In this document: positions 18,564-26,665 of the stretch, one piece after another
Numbering within the stretch: the stretch's first letter is position 1
How the letters are laid out: each line of letters opens with the position of its first letter
DNA from: Trinickia soli
GTDB lineage: Bacteria; Pseudomonadota; Gammaproteobacteria; Burkholderiales; Burkholderiaceae
Reading direction: 5' to 3'
Length of the DNA stretch: 64,000 bases
Assembly (NCBI RefSeq): GCF_002879855.1
Contig: NZ_PNYB01000007.1
Location: 186,001 to 250,000 of the forward strand
Translations under genes and position numbers: made by a program
Notes under the pieces: model-generated
Database searches by the model: none
Seen by the model: the letters and a program-made list of their open reading frames with translations, nothing else
Told to the model about the DNA's origin: nothing

Positions 18564-19442
18564 ATGACTGCGCCTCTTTCCGCCGCTGTGCGCAACCGTC
18601 CGCCGCCCGTGATCGCCGAGCGCGTGATCGAGGTGCGCGATCTGACCAAGCGCTACGGCCCGATGATCGTGCATGAGCACCTCGACTTCGAGGTGCGGCG
18701 CGGCGAAATCGTCTCGGTCGTCGGCGGCTCGGGCTCGGGCAAGACGTCGCTGATCCGCCAGATTCTCGGGCTCGAGGCGCCCACGTCGGGCACGATCGAA
18801 GTGTTCGGGCGCGATACGTCGACAATCGACGAGGCCACGGTACGCGTCATGCGCAGCCGTATGGGCATGCTGTTTCAGCAAGGGGCGCTGTTTTCGTCGA
18901 TGTCGGTCTTCGACAACATCGCGCAGCCGATCCGCGAGCTCGGCCGCGTGCCGGCCCCGCTGCTGCAGGATATCGTCATGCTCAAGCTCGAGATGGTGGG
19001 GCTGCCCTGCAAGCACGCGTCGAAGATGCCGGCTGCGCTGTCGGGCGGGATGATCAAGCGCGTCGGTATCGCGCGGGCGCTCGCGCTCGAACCGGAGCTG
19101 TTGTTTCTCGATGAGCCGACCGCGGGGCTCGATCCGCAGGCGTCGGAGGATTTCGTCGAACTGATCGCTACGCTTCATCGCGCGCTCGACTTGACCGTGG
19201 TGATGGTCACGCACGATCTCGACACGATGACGGCGCTGTCGACGCGGGTGGCCGTCATTGCCGATCGACGCGTGCTCGTCGCTGCGCCGATCGAGGACGC
19301 GGCTGCGGTGGACCATCCGTTCATCCGCGAGTTTTTCCTCGGCCGACGCGGCCGCCGTGCGCTGCAGGCGCTGCCGCCCGAGCGCCGGGCGCGGTTGCCG
19401 GCGGCTGCGCTCGCGTCCGCGTCCGCCGAAGTGCAGATATGA
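18564..19442 (+). CDS. MlaF-type ABC transporter ATP-binding protein
   Basis: A 292-residue ATPase energising the lipid transporter. Walker A GGSGSGKTS at about residues 53-61, Q-loop FQQGALFSSMSVFDNI, signature ALSGGMIKRVGIARAL, Walker B ELLFLDEPTAGLDP and switch His in VMVTHDLDT are all intact. The C-terminal 40 residues (GRRGRRALQALPPERRA onwards) are an Arg/Ala-rich extension. It starts 10 bases after the permease stop. The missing glycerol-type MalK domain and the neighbours support an MCE rather than sugar system. Confidence 0.92.
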   Translation: MTAPLSAAVRNRPPPVIAERVIEVRDLTKRYGPMIVHEHLDFEVRRGEIVSVVGGSGSGKTSLIRQILGLEAPTSGTIEVFGRDTSTIDEATVRVMRSRMGMLFQQGALFSSMSVFDNIAQPIRELGRVPAPLLQDIVMLKLEMVGLPCKHASKMPAALSGGMIKRVGIARALALEPELLFLDEPTAGLDPQASEDFVELIATLHRALDLTVVMVTHDLDTMTALSTRVAVIADRRVLVAAPIEDAAAVDHPFIREFFLGRRGRRALQALPPERRARLPAAALASASAEVQI

Positions 19443-19495
19443 CGTGAGCGAGCGCCGCATATCGACGCATCGCGCAACGAAGGGAACCCAAGCGA

Positions 19496-20467
19496 ATGGA
19501 AAACAAATCGCATGCATTCTGGGCTGGGCTGTTCACGATCGGACTTGGCGCCGCCATTGCGCTCGCCGTGTTCTGGTTCAACTTCGACCGCACGGTGCGC
19601 ATACCGTATGACCTGATTTCGCACACGAACGTGACGGGGCTTTCGACCGATGCCGACGTGCGCTATCGCGGTCTCGCGGTCGGCAAGGTGCAGTCGATCC
19701 GGTTCGATCACGCTCATCCGGGCACGATCGTGATCCGCATTCTGGTCGACAAGAATGCGCCGATCACGCGCTCGACATTCGCCAGTCTCGGCTTGCAAGG
19801 GGTGACCGGCATCGCGTTCGTGCAGCTCGACGATACGGGCACCGACCTGACGCCCGTGCCGACCTCGAACAAGCAGGTCGCGCAATTGCCGATGCGGCCC
19901 GGTTTGTTCGATCAGTTGCAACAGCGGGGCGACGCGCTGCTCAGCGAACTGCAAAACGTCGCGGCGCGCGCCGACGCATTGCTGTCGGATCAATCGCGCC
20001 TCCAGCTGATGGCAACGGCGGCGAGTCTGCAGCACGCGGCCGATGCCGTCACGACGCTGGCGCAATCGGCCGCGCCGGCCGCCGCGCAACTGCCGGCTGC
20101 GATGAACGAACTGACGCGCACGCTCGCTTCGACGAACGCGCTCGTCGCGACGCTGTCGTCGTCCAATGGCCCGCTTGTCGCGAACCTGAACAAGATCGGC
20201 GTAGCGGCCGATCGCGCCGGCGGCGCCCTTGCGACGATGGATGCGTCGGTGCAGGAGATGACCGCGCGCATCGACTACGAGACGCTGCCGCGCGTGAATG
20301 CGCTCGCGACCGACATGAGCGGCGCGGCACGCTCGTTCGATCGCGCCGCCAACACCTTCAGCACGAGCCCGGGGAGCGTGTTGTTCGGCGTGGCGCGCGC
20401 GCGTCCCGGACCCGGCGAGCCGGGCTTCGCGTGGCCCACCGGTGCGGCCGCCGACGAGCATCGTTGA
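19496..20467 (+). CDS. MlaD family (MCE domain) substrate-binding protein
   Basis: A 323-residue inner-membrane-anchored periplasmic protein. One membrane segment (AFWAGLFTIGLGAAIALAVFWF, residues 7-28) is followed by an MCE domain (about 38-118: ISHTNVTGLSTDADVRYRGL, VGKVQSIRF, GVTGIAFVQL) and then a long helical region rich in Ala and Gln (about 130-300) that may form a hexameric needle as in PqiB-like proteins. It carries lipid between the permease complex and the outer envelope. It lies 53 bases after the ATPase gene. Confidence 0.9.
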   Translation: MENKSHAFWAGLFTIGLGAAIALAVFWFNFDRTVRIPYDLISHTNVTGLSTDADVRYRGLAVGKVQSIRFDHAHPGTIVIRILVDKNAPITRSTFASLGLQGVTGIAFVQLDDTGTDLTPVPTSNKQVAQLPMRPGLFDQLQQRGDALLSELQNVAARADALLSDQSRLQLMATAASLQHAADAVTTLAQSAAPAAAQLPAAMNELTRTLASTNALVATLSSSNGPLVANLNKIGVAADRAGGALATMDASVQEMTARIDYETLPRVNALATDMSGAARSFDRAANTFSTSPGSVLFGVARARPGPGEPGFAWPTGAAADEHR

Positions 20468-20670
20468 ATCGAAGAAGAAGCAAACAGGAAGCGAACCTCA
20501 TGGCATGTTCAATCGATACGACCACGCGGGCAAAAGCGGACCGACCGCAGCTCCCGGCGGTGGCTGATTTTCATCATCGCGATCGCGCAGATTGCTGCGA
20601 CGGTTCGATGCGCTCGATGCGCTCGACATCTTCGCTTCGTTCCTTACATCGTTCTTCGCTGCCGACGCGG

Positions 20671-21297
20671 ATGTTCACCCGCATGCTGACGGCGGTGTGC
20701 GTCCTGGTGGGCGGCGCGGGTTGGCTCGGATCGATCGGCGGTTGCACGCTCGGTTTGCCCGCGGCAGTCTCGAACATCCGCTATGACCTGGGACCTTCGC
20801 CGGAGCCGTCAGCGCCTTATTCAGGGGATCTGCCCACGTTGCGACTGTTCGACGTGCGGGCGCCGCGCGCGCTCGAGACCGACGACATCCTGTACCGCAT
20901 GAATTACGCGGACCCGCGACGCAGCGCGGCCTATGCGAACAGTCACTGGACGATGCGGCCCGCGCAGTTGTTGACCGAGCGGGTGCGGCATGCCCTTGCT
21001 GCGCACGGGGAAGTCGTCGGCGGCGGGCAGGCGGTGCAGGCGCCGTTGTTGACGATCGATCTGGAGCAGTTCGAGCAGGTGTTCGATGGCGAGGGACAGA
21101 GCCACGGCGCCTTGACGGCGAGGGCGACGCTCACGCGCGACGGCAAGGTGCTCGCGCAGCAGACGTTTCTGGCGCGCGCGCCCGCGAGCATGCCGGACGC
21201 GGCTGGCGGCGTGCATGCGCTGGCCGCCGCCAGCGACGACTTCGTGGCCCAGCTCGTGGCGTGGCTCGGCATGCAGACGGGCACGCCCGCGAGGTAA
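20671..21297 (+). CDS. ABC-type transport auxiliary lipoprotein (PqiC/LptE-like component)
   Basis: 208 residues from ATG 20671 (MFTRMLTAVCVLVGG). The signal peptide ends in a lipobox, SIGGC, so the mature protein is a lipidated envelope component. The domain that follows (LPTLRLFDVRAPRALETDDILYR, NSHWTMRPAQLLTERV, LTIDLEQFEQVF) is the ABC_trans_aux family, companion of MCE proteins. An in-frame ATG at 20500 has a better Shine-Dalgarno (CAGGAAG) but would put 57 residues of Ser/Arg-rich repeated sequence before the signal peptide. The start is therefore uncertain. It is the last gene of the four-gene transporter. Confidence 0.8.
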   Translation: MFTRMLTAVCVLVGGAGWLGSIGGCTLGLPAAVSNIRYDLGPSPEPSAPYSGDLPTLRLFDVRAPRALETDDILYRMNYADPRRSAAYANSHWTMRPAQLLTERVRHALAAHGEVVGGGQAVQAPLLTIDLEQFEQVFDGEGQSHGALTARATLTRDGKVLAQQTFLARAPASMPDAAGGVHALAAASDDFVAQLVAWLGMQTGTPAR

Positions 21298-21439
21298 GGC
21301 CGCGCAGCCGATATAACGGGCAGTCATGCGACCGGCTGGGCAGCCTTGCGCAGACATTGCGCATGGCGCGGGGCGACGTGTCCGTCCGTTGCGCACACTC
21401 CGGGCCCGCGGGGCTTGTGCGCCGATCTGCGCCGCTCGC

Positions 21440-21445
21440 TATAAT
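21440..21445 (+). promoter_or_regulatory. Putative -10 element before the ferredoxin-like gene
   Basis: A perfect TATAAT about 110 bases before the start at 21554, with TTGTGC at 21415-21420 as a possible -35. The spacer would be 19 bases, longer than ideal. Confidence 0.4.
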
Positions 21446-21553
21446 CGGCGCGGCTTCTCGATCCCATCCATGCCGGATGCTGCTGCTTGACATGCGGTGC
21501 TCACGCGGCAACGCGCGAATGCGCCGGCCGGCACAATTTCCGAACCGAAGACC

Positions 21554-21886
21554 ATGGACTCCTTCTACAAGTACCACGTCTTTTTCTGCCTCAATCAGCG
21601 CGAGCCCGATGCCGAGCGCCCCAGTTGCGGCCGCCGCTGTGACGCCGAAAAAATGCTCGATCACACCAAAAAGCGTGTGAAGAAGCTCGGCCTCGCGGGC
21701 CCCGGCAACGTGCGCATCAACAAGGCCGGCTGCCTCGATCGATGCGAGCAGGGGCCGGCCGTCGTCATTTATCCCGAAGGCACCTGGTACACCTACTTCG
21801 ACGAAGCCGACCTCGATGAAATCGTCGAATCGCACTTGAAGGAGGGCAGGATCGTCGAGCGGTTGCTCATCGATCAGCCCAATTGA
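21554..21886 (+). CDS. (2Fe-2S) ferredoxin domain-containing protein
   Basis: A 110-residue thioredoxin-like 2Fe-2S protein. The four cluster cysteines can be placed at FFCLNQ, SCGRRC and the downstream pair in NKAGCLDRCEQGP, the usual spacing for this family. GPAVVIYPEGTWYTYFDEADLDEI and the ending RIVERLLID are typical of the Burkholderia proteins. Its redox partner is not evident. It starts at ATG 21554 (MDSFYKYHVF) and is followed after 22 bases by an alpha/beta hydrolase gene. Confidence 0.88.
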   Translation: MDSFYKYHVFFCLNQREPDAERPSCGRRCDAEKMLDHTKKRVKKLGLAGPGNVRINKAGCLDRCEQGPAVVIYPEGTWYTYFDEADLDEIVESHLKEGRIVERLLIDQPN

Positions 21887-21908
21887 GTCACCGGGTCCCC
21901 GCCGCACC

Positions 21909-22535
21909 ATGAACGTTCACACGAAGAAATATCTGATCGACGGTCCCGTCGGCAAAATCGAAGTCGCGCTCGATGCGCCCGAGGGCGAACCGCGCGGCAT
22001 CGCGCTCGTTGCGCATCCGCATCCGCTGTTCGGCGGGTCGATGGACAACAAGGTCGCGCAGACGCTCGCCCGCACGCTCGTGCAGCTCGGCTACGTCACC
22101 TATCGCTCGAACTTTCGCGGCGTGGGACAGACAGAGGGCCAGCACGACGAAGGCGTGGGCGAGCGCGACGACTTGCTCGCGCTGCTCGCGCATATGCGCG
22201 AGCAGCCGCAGCATGCGAGGCTGCCGCTCGTATTGGCGGGTTTCTCGTTCGGCACGGCCGTGATTTCGCATGTCGCGCGCATGCTCGCGGAGCGGGGCGA
22301 GCAGGTCGAGCGCATGATCTTCGTCGGCACGGCCGCGAGTCGCTTCGACGTTGCGACCGTGCCCGAGAACACGCTCGTCATTCACGGCGAACAGGACGAA
22401 ACCGTGCCGATCGGGTCCGTATTCGACTGGGCGCGGCCGCAGGAGCTGCCGGTTGTCGTCATTCCGGGCGCGGAACACTTTCTGCATCGCAAGCTGCATA
22501 TTCTGAAGCGGATCGTGCTCGACGCCTGGCGCTGA
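21909..22535 (+). CDS. Alpha/beta hydrolase
   Basis: A 208-residue small cytosolic alpha/beta hydrolase. VAHPHPLFGGSMDNKV is the oxyanion region, GFSFGTAV holds the nucleophile elbow with Ser in GxSxG, VIHGEQDETVP carries the acid, and GAEHFLHRKLH carries the catalytic His, so the triad is complete. Substrate unknown; these proteins are often annotated as esterases or dienelactone-hydrolase-like. Probably co-transcribed with the ferredoxin-like gene. Confidence 0.87.
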   Translation: MNVHTKKYLIDGPVGKIEVALDAPEGEPRGIALVAHPHPLFGGSMDNKVAQTLARTLVQLGYVTYRSNFRGVGQTEGQHDEGVGERDDLLALLAHMREQPQHARLPLVLAGFSFGTAVISHVARMLAERGEQVERMIFVGTAASRFDVATVPENTLVIHGEQDETVPIGSVFDWARPQELPVVVIPGAEHFLHRKLHILKRIVLDAWR

Positions 22536-22891
22536 TGCCGCGCCCGGTGCGATTGGACTGACGATTACCGGCGACAGGGGGGCGTGCGCACCGTCAAAAA
22601 GCGCGTTTTCGTGCAGAAGCGCCGCGTATAATGGGCGAAATTTTTTTCGCGCGCCGTCTCGTCGCTGCGTGGCTGCCGATGTGAGGCATCGGGGGCCGCG
22701 TCGTGGCAACGCCATGGGCGCACGGAGCGATCGACGCGAACCGAATCGCGCGCCATGAGTCAAACCGGCGCCGCGCAGGTTGCGTCGCCCGTTCATCGTG
22801 CGTCGCGACGGGCGGCGAGAACCGCCAGCCGGCGGCAGGCACTTCCCGCGGGCACGCACTGCGCGCGTCACATTTCTGCACGAATCGATCT
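22536..22891. other. 356-base region holding the dacC promoter and long leader
   Basis: TATAAT at 22627-22632 is a clear -10 element; a possible TTTTCG -35 has only a 15-base spacer. It is followed by a T-rich stretch (ATTTTTTTCGCGCG). The implied leader to the dacC start is about 250 bases. No gene is convincing in it. Confidence 0.45.
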
Positions 22892-24130
22892 ATGCGTTCT
22901 TCCTCTTTCGGCTTCCCGTCGCTTACCTCGTCTCTCGTTTCTTCATCGTTTCACCGTTCGGCTCCAGCCGCCGCATTGATCGCCGCGACGCTCGTCGCAG
23001 CGGCGGCCTATGCGCCGCCGGCGTCGGCCCAGGTGCCGCCGCCGGCGGTTACCGCGCGCTCGTGGGTGCTCGTCGATGCGACGAGCAATCAGGTGCTCGC
23101 GTCGGGCAATGCCGACGAGCGCGTCGAGCCCGCGTCGCTGACCAAGCTGATGACGGCCTACCTCGTCTTCGAAGCATTGCAGACGAAGAAGATCTCGATG
23201 GATCAGGTGGTCATGCCGAGCCTCGCCGTGCGCCGCGTGAAAAACGACGAATCGCGCATGTTCATCGAGGCGGAGAAGCCCGTCACGGTTCACGACCTCG
23301 TCTACGGCATGATCGTGCAGTCGGGTAACGATGCCGCCATCGCGCTGGCCGAACTTGTCGGAGGCAGCGAGGCGCATTTCGTCGAGATGATGAACACCGA
23401 AGCGCAGCGGCTCGGCATGAAGGGCACGCACTACGCCGACGTGAACGGCATGCCTTCGCCGGGGCACTACACGACGGCCGGCGATCTTGCGATTCTCTCC
23501 GCGCATCTGATTCGCGACTATCCCGAGTACTACAGCATCTTCTCGGTCAAGGAGTTCACGTACAACAAGATCAAGCAGCCGAACCGCAACCGGCTGCTGT
23601 GGCTCGACCCGACCGTCGATGGCCTGAAGACGGGCCACACGCAGGCGGCCGGCTACTGCCTCATCGCGTCGGCGAAACGCTCGCTGCCGGGCGTGCCCGA
23701 TGCGTCGCGCCGCCTCGTCAGCGTGGTGATGGGCGAGGAAAAGGAGCACGAGCGCGTGCAGGACAGCATGAAGATGCTGAACTACGGCTATAGCGCTTAC
23801 GACACCGTCCGCCTGTTCAAAGCGAACCAGGCCGTGCAGACGCCGCGCGTCTACAAAGGGGTGGCGGACAAGGTGCAGGTCGGTGTGAAGAGCGATCAGT
23901 ACATCACCGTGCCGCGCGGCATGGGCGATAAGATCAAGCCGCAGTTCGCGCTGACCGAACCGCTCGTCGCGCCGATCGCGAATGGCCAGCAACTGGGCAC
24001 GGTGCAGATCGTGGCCGACGGCAAGACGCTCACGCAGTTCCCGGTCGTCGCGTTGCAAGCCGTGCCGCAGGCGGGCATCGGCGGGCGCATCTGGGATTCG
24101 CTCTTGCTCATGTTCGGCAAGAAGAAGTGA
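22892..24130 (+). CDS. dacC: D-alanyl-D-alanine carboxypeptidase (PBP5/6 type)
   Basis: A 412-residue class A low-molecular-weight penicillin-binding protein that trims the terminal D-Ala from peptidoglycan pentapeptides. It has an N-terminal signal sequence ending near PASAQVP, the SxxK motif in ASLTKLMTAY, the SxN motif in VQSGNDAAIALAE, and KTG in DGLKTGHT. The C-terminal beta domain ends in an amphipathic helix (RIWDSLLLMFGKKK) that anchors it to the inner membrane. ATG 22892 is preferred because it gives a proper signal peptide (MRSSSFGFPS); upstream codons are Arg-rich. ybeD follows after 12 bases. Confidence 0.93.
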   Translation: MRSSSFGFPSLTSSLVSSSFHRSAPAAALIAATLVAAAAYAPPASAQVPPPAVTARSWVLVDATSNQVLASGNADERVEPASLTKLMTAYLVFEALQTKKISMDQVVMPSLAVRRVKNDESRMFIEAEKPVTVHDLVYGMIVQSGNDAAIALAELVGGSEAHFVEMMNTEAQRLGMKGTHYADVNGMPSPGHYTTAGDLAILSAHLIRDYPEYYSIFSVKEFTYNKIKQPNRNRLLWLDPTVDGLKTGHTQAAGYCLIASAKRSLPGVPDASRRLVSVVMGEEKEHERVQDSMKMLNYGYSAYDTVRLFKANQAVQTPRVYKGVADKVQVGVKSDQYITVPRGMGDKIKPQFALTEPLVAPIANGQQLGTVQIVADGKTLTQFPVVALQAVPQAGIGGRIWDSLLLMFGKKK

Positions 24131-24142
24131 CGGAGGCGTGAG

Positions 24143-24412
24143 ATGAGCCCGGTGAACGAATCCCTGTTCGAATTCCCTTGCGATTTCCCGATCAAGGTCA
24201 TGGGAAAGTCGCATCCCGACTTCACCGAAACGATCATCGCCGTCGTGCAACAGTTCGATGCGGGTTTCGACGTTGCGCGCATCGAAACCCGGCCGTCGAG
24301 CGGCGGCAACTACGTCGGCTTGACGGTGACGGTCCGCGCGCTGAGCCGCGAGCATCTCGACGACATCTATCGCGCCCTCACCGGGCATCCGATGGTGTCG
24401 GTGGTGCTATGA
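24143..24412 (+). CDS. ybeD: YbeD/DUF493 family protein
   Basis: An 89-residue ACT-like protein: LFEFPCDFPIKVMGKSHPDF, QFDAGFDVARIETRPSSGGNYVGLTVTV and ALTGHPMVSVVL are the family hallmarks. DUF493 proteins sit between dacA-like and lipB genes in many proteobacteria and are thought to be regulatory, but no activity is established. GGAGG lies 8 bases before the ATG. The last 35 bases overlap the 3' end of the convergent LysR gene. Confidence 0.9.
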   Translation: MSPVNESLFEFPCDFPIKVMGKSHPDFTETIIAVVQQFDAGFDVARIETRPSSGGNYVGLTVTVRALSREHLDDIYRALTGHPMVSVVL

Positions 24413-25310
24413 ACTGAGCGCGAAAGCGCTCCACTTCCTCCATCAGCCAGGTGCGAAACGCCTGCACCCGCGCGCTGGCGAGCAACGGCGGCGGGCAGAC
24501 GAACCAGTAGGCGAACGGGCTCGGCGCGTCGATGTCGAACAGGCGCACGAGCCGGCCGCTGGCCAGTTCCTCCGTCGCGATCGAGCGCCGCAGCATGGCG
24601 ATCCCCTGCCCATCCATTGCCGCTTGCAGCAGGTTCGACGAATCCTGATAAAGCACGCCGCGTCGCGGCTCGGGGATACCTTTGAGCCCCGCCGCCTTGA
24701 ACCAGATCGCCCACATTTGATCGTCGGAGCGCAGGAGCCGCGGCGAGGCCGCCAGTTCGGCCGGCGTCTTCGGCAGCGCGCCGGGATGGTAGGTCGGTGC
24801 GCAGACGGGAAACGCCACCTCGTCGAGCAGCCGTTCGACATGAAGATCGGGATAGTCGCCCGCGCCGAAGCGAATGCCGACGTCGACGTCATCGCGCGTG
24901 AAGTCGGTCAGGGCATTCGTCGACAGCAACTCGACGTCCACTTCGGGATGCCGCTCGATGAAGCGACCGATGCGCGGAGTCATCCAGCGTGCCGAGAACG
25001 ACGACAGCGACGAGACGACCAGCCGTCGTGCACGCTGACCTTCGCGCACCTCCCGCGTGGCGTCGGCAAGCGCCATGAGCGCCGATCGCACATCCTTCGC
25101 ATAGCGGCAGCCGGCGTCGCTCAGCCGCACGCGCTTGCCCTCGCGCAGGAACAACGACGTGCCGAGCTCCTCTTCGAGCGCGCGGATTTGATGACTGACA
25201 GCGCCATGCGTGACGAACAGCTCGTCGGCCGCGCGCGAAAAGCTCTCGTGGCGGGCGGCGGCTTCGAATGTCTTCAGCGCATTGAGCGCGGGAAGTTGTC
25301 GTAGGTCCAT
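24378..25310 (-). CDS. LysR family transcriptional regulator, GcvA-like
   Basis: A 310-residue LysR regulator. The N-terminal helix-turn-helix is at about residues 5-65 (ALKTFEAAARHESFSRAADEL, THGAVSHQIRALEEELG), followed by the periplasmic-binding-like effector domain (VVSSLSSFSARWMTPRIGRF, DDVDVGIRFGAGDYPDL). These features match GcvA-type regulators. It is divergent from the DUF2917 gene, with a near-perfect operator-like palindrome between them (25340-25359), so it probably controls that gene and itself. The ATG at 25310 (MDLRQLPALNALK) is preferred over 25346. Confidence 0.9.
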   Translation of the reverse strand: MDLRQLPALNALKTFEAAARHESFSRAADELFVTHGAVSHQIRALEEELGTSLFLREGKRVRLSDAGCRYAKDVRSALMALADATREVREGQRARRLVVSSLSSFSARWMTPRIGRFIERHPEVDVELLSTNALTDFTRDDVDVGIRFGAGDYPDLHVERLLDEVAFPVCAPTYHPGALPKTPAELAASPRLLRSDDQMWAIWFKAAGLKGIPEPRRGVLYQDSSNLLQAAMDGQGIAMLRRSIATEELASGRLVRLFDIDAPSPFAYWFVCPPPLLASARVQAFRTWLMEEVERFRAQFIAPPTPSDAR

Positions 25311-25339
25311 AGCGGTGAATGGGCGTGTTCTGTTAGTTT

Positions 25340-25359
25340 TTCTCACATAAGCGTGAGAA
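25340..25359. promoter_or_regulatory. Putative LysR-type operator
   Basis: TTCTCAC and GTGAGAA form 7-base perfect inverted arms separated by six bases (ATAAGC), 30 bases before the LysR start and 73 before the DUF2917 start. Size, dyad symmetry and placement suit a LysR-type binding site that controls both divergent genes. Confidence 0.55.
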
Positions 25360-25431
25360 TTGATCGTTTTGCCGTAAAGCTTGCTGCGCCTACGATTCTA
25401 GTCACGGAGCAACCTTTTGGTGGATACGATC

Positions 25432-25755
25432 ATGCGACAAATTTCTTCAAGCTTCACGTTCGAAATCGTCCCCGGCGAAACCGTGCCGATGATGGTCGCG
25501 CACAGTACGCGCGTCTCGGTGCATGGGGCGCCGCTCTGGGTGACGCGCAGCAACGACGTCGAGGACTACTGGCTTGCGCCGGGGCGTTCGTTGCGTCTGC
25601 GGCGGGGCGAACGGCTCTGGCTCAGCGTCGACGGGGCGAGCCCGGCCTGTGTCGCGTTCGTTGCGCCGCTGCCGCGGACGGCCGTCTTTGCCGATCTGGT
25701 TCAGTCGATGACCGACTGGTGGGCGGCCCGCTTCGGCGGATGGCGCACGGTTTGA
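25432..25755 (+). CDS. DUF2917 domain-containing protein
   Basis: A 107-residue cytosolic protein (MRQISSSFTFEIVPGETV, WVTRSNDVEDYWLAPGRSL, RLWLSVDG) of the DUF2917 family, predicted to form a small cupin-like beta fold; role unknown. It is commonly found next to a GcvA-type LysR gene, as here. ATG 25432 is preferred to the in-frame TTG 25417 and GTG 25420. It has no signal peptide. Confidence 0.82.
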   Translation: MRQISSSFTFEIVPGETVPMMVAHSTRVSVHGAPLWVTRSNDVEDYWLAPGRSLRLRRGERLWLSVDGASPACVAFVAPLPRTAVFADLVQSMTDWWAARFGGWRTV

Positions 25756-25870
25756 GGATGCGGCGGCCATGCGGGCACGAGCCCCGAGTGGCCTAAGCCG
25801 TTGATTTCGCTCAAGCGATCGTGGAACGGCTCGGGCGAGCCGGTCCCGATTCCGGTAAACTGCGGCAATC

Positions 25871-26665
25871 ATGTGCGCCGCATCGTCTTTTTCGTCCGTC
25901 TCTTCGCTGCCCGTCGGTTCGGGCGCGGCCACGCCGGACGCGGCGCCAGGCTGCGCCGCTGTCGTCGAGGCGCCCGCGGCCGCCGGACCGTCTCCGATCG
26001 TCCGGTGGCGTGGGCGCGAGCCTTACGAGGCCGCCTTCGACGCCATGCGTGCCTTCACCGAAGCTCGGACGGCCGACACGCCCGACGAAATCTGGCTCGT
26101 CGAACATCCTCCCGTGTTTACGCTTGGCCAGGCGGGCGACCCGGCCCATCTGCTGGCGGCCGATCCGGCCATTCCGCTCGTCAAAGTCGACCGCGGTGGG
26201 CAGATCACTTATCACGGACCGGGGCAGGTCGTCGCCTATCTGCTGCTCGATCTGCGCCGCCGCAAGCTGTTCGTGCGCGATCTCGTGGTGCGAATCGAGC
26301 AGGCGGTGATCGACACCCTTGCGGCGTATAATCTCGCCGGCGAACGCCGGGCTGGCGCACCGGGCATTTATGTCGCGCCGGGGTCAGCGGCGCACGGGCA
26401 TGAGGGCGCGAAGATTGCCGCGCTGGGCCTGAAAATCCGCAATGGATGCAGCTATCACGGCGTGAGCCTCAATGTAGAGATGGATCTACGGCCGTTTCTC
26501 GCGATCAATCCCTGCGGCTATGCGGGGCTCGAAACGGTCGACATGGCGACGCTGGGCGTCGCCGCCGGCTGGCAGGATGTGGCCGAAACTTTGGCGGCGC
26601 GGCTCGCCGCGAACCTCGACGGTGCTACCGAGCATCGCTCATCGACTGGATCACCGAATGACTGA
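25871..26665 (+). CDS. lipB: Octanoyltransferase (lipoyl synthesis)
   Basis: A 264-residue cytosolic enzyme that moves octanoate from octanoyl-ACP to the lipoyl domains of 2-oxoacid dehydrogenases and the glycine cleavage H protein. [19 protein letters not shown], the catalytic Lys in GAKIAALGL and the acyl-binding Cys in [14 protein letters not shown] are all present. The first 45 residues are an Ala/Ser/Pro-rich extension ahead of the usual start at [11 protein letters not shown]. Its end overlaps lipA by 8 bases. Confidence 0.95.
   Translation: MCAASSFSSVSSLPVGSGAATPDAAPGCAAVVEAPAAAGPSPIVRWRGREPYEAAFDAMRAFTEARTADTPDEIWLVEHPPVFTLGQAGDPAHLLAADPAIPLVKVDRGGQITYHGPGQVVAYLLLDLRRRKLFVRDLVVRIEQAVIDTLAAYNLAGERRAGAPGIYVAPGSAAHGHEGAKIAALGLKIRNGCSYHGVSLNVEMDLRPFLAINPCGYAGLETVDMATLGVAAGWQDVAETLAARLAANLDGATEHRSSTGSPND

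Noticed and set aside
22943-24388. A 481-codon minus-strand frame opposite dacC and ybeD
   Set aside because: It is Arg/His-rich, has no domain, and lies opposite genes with complete motifs.
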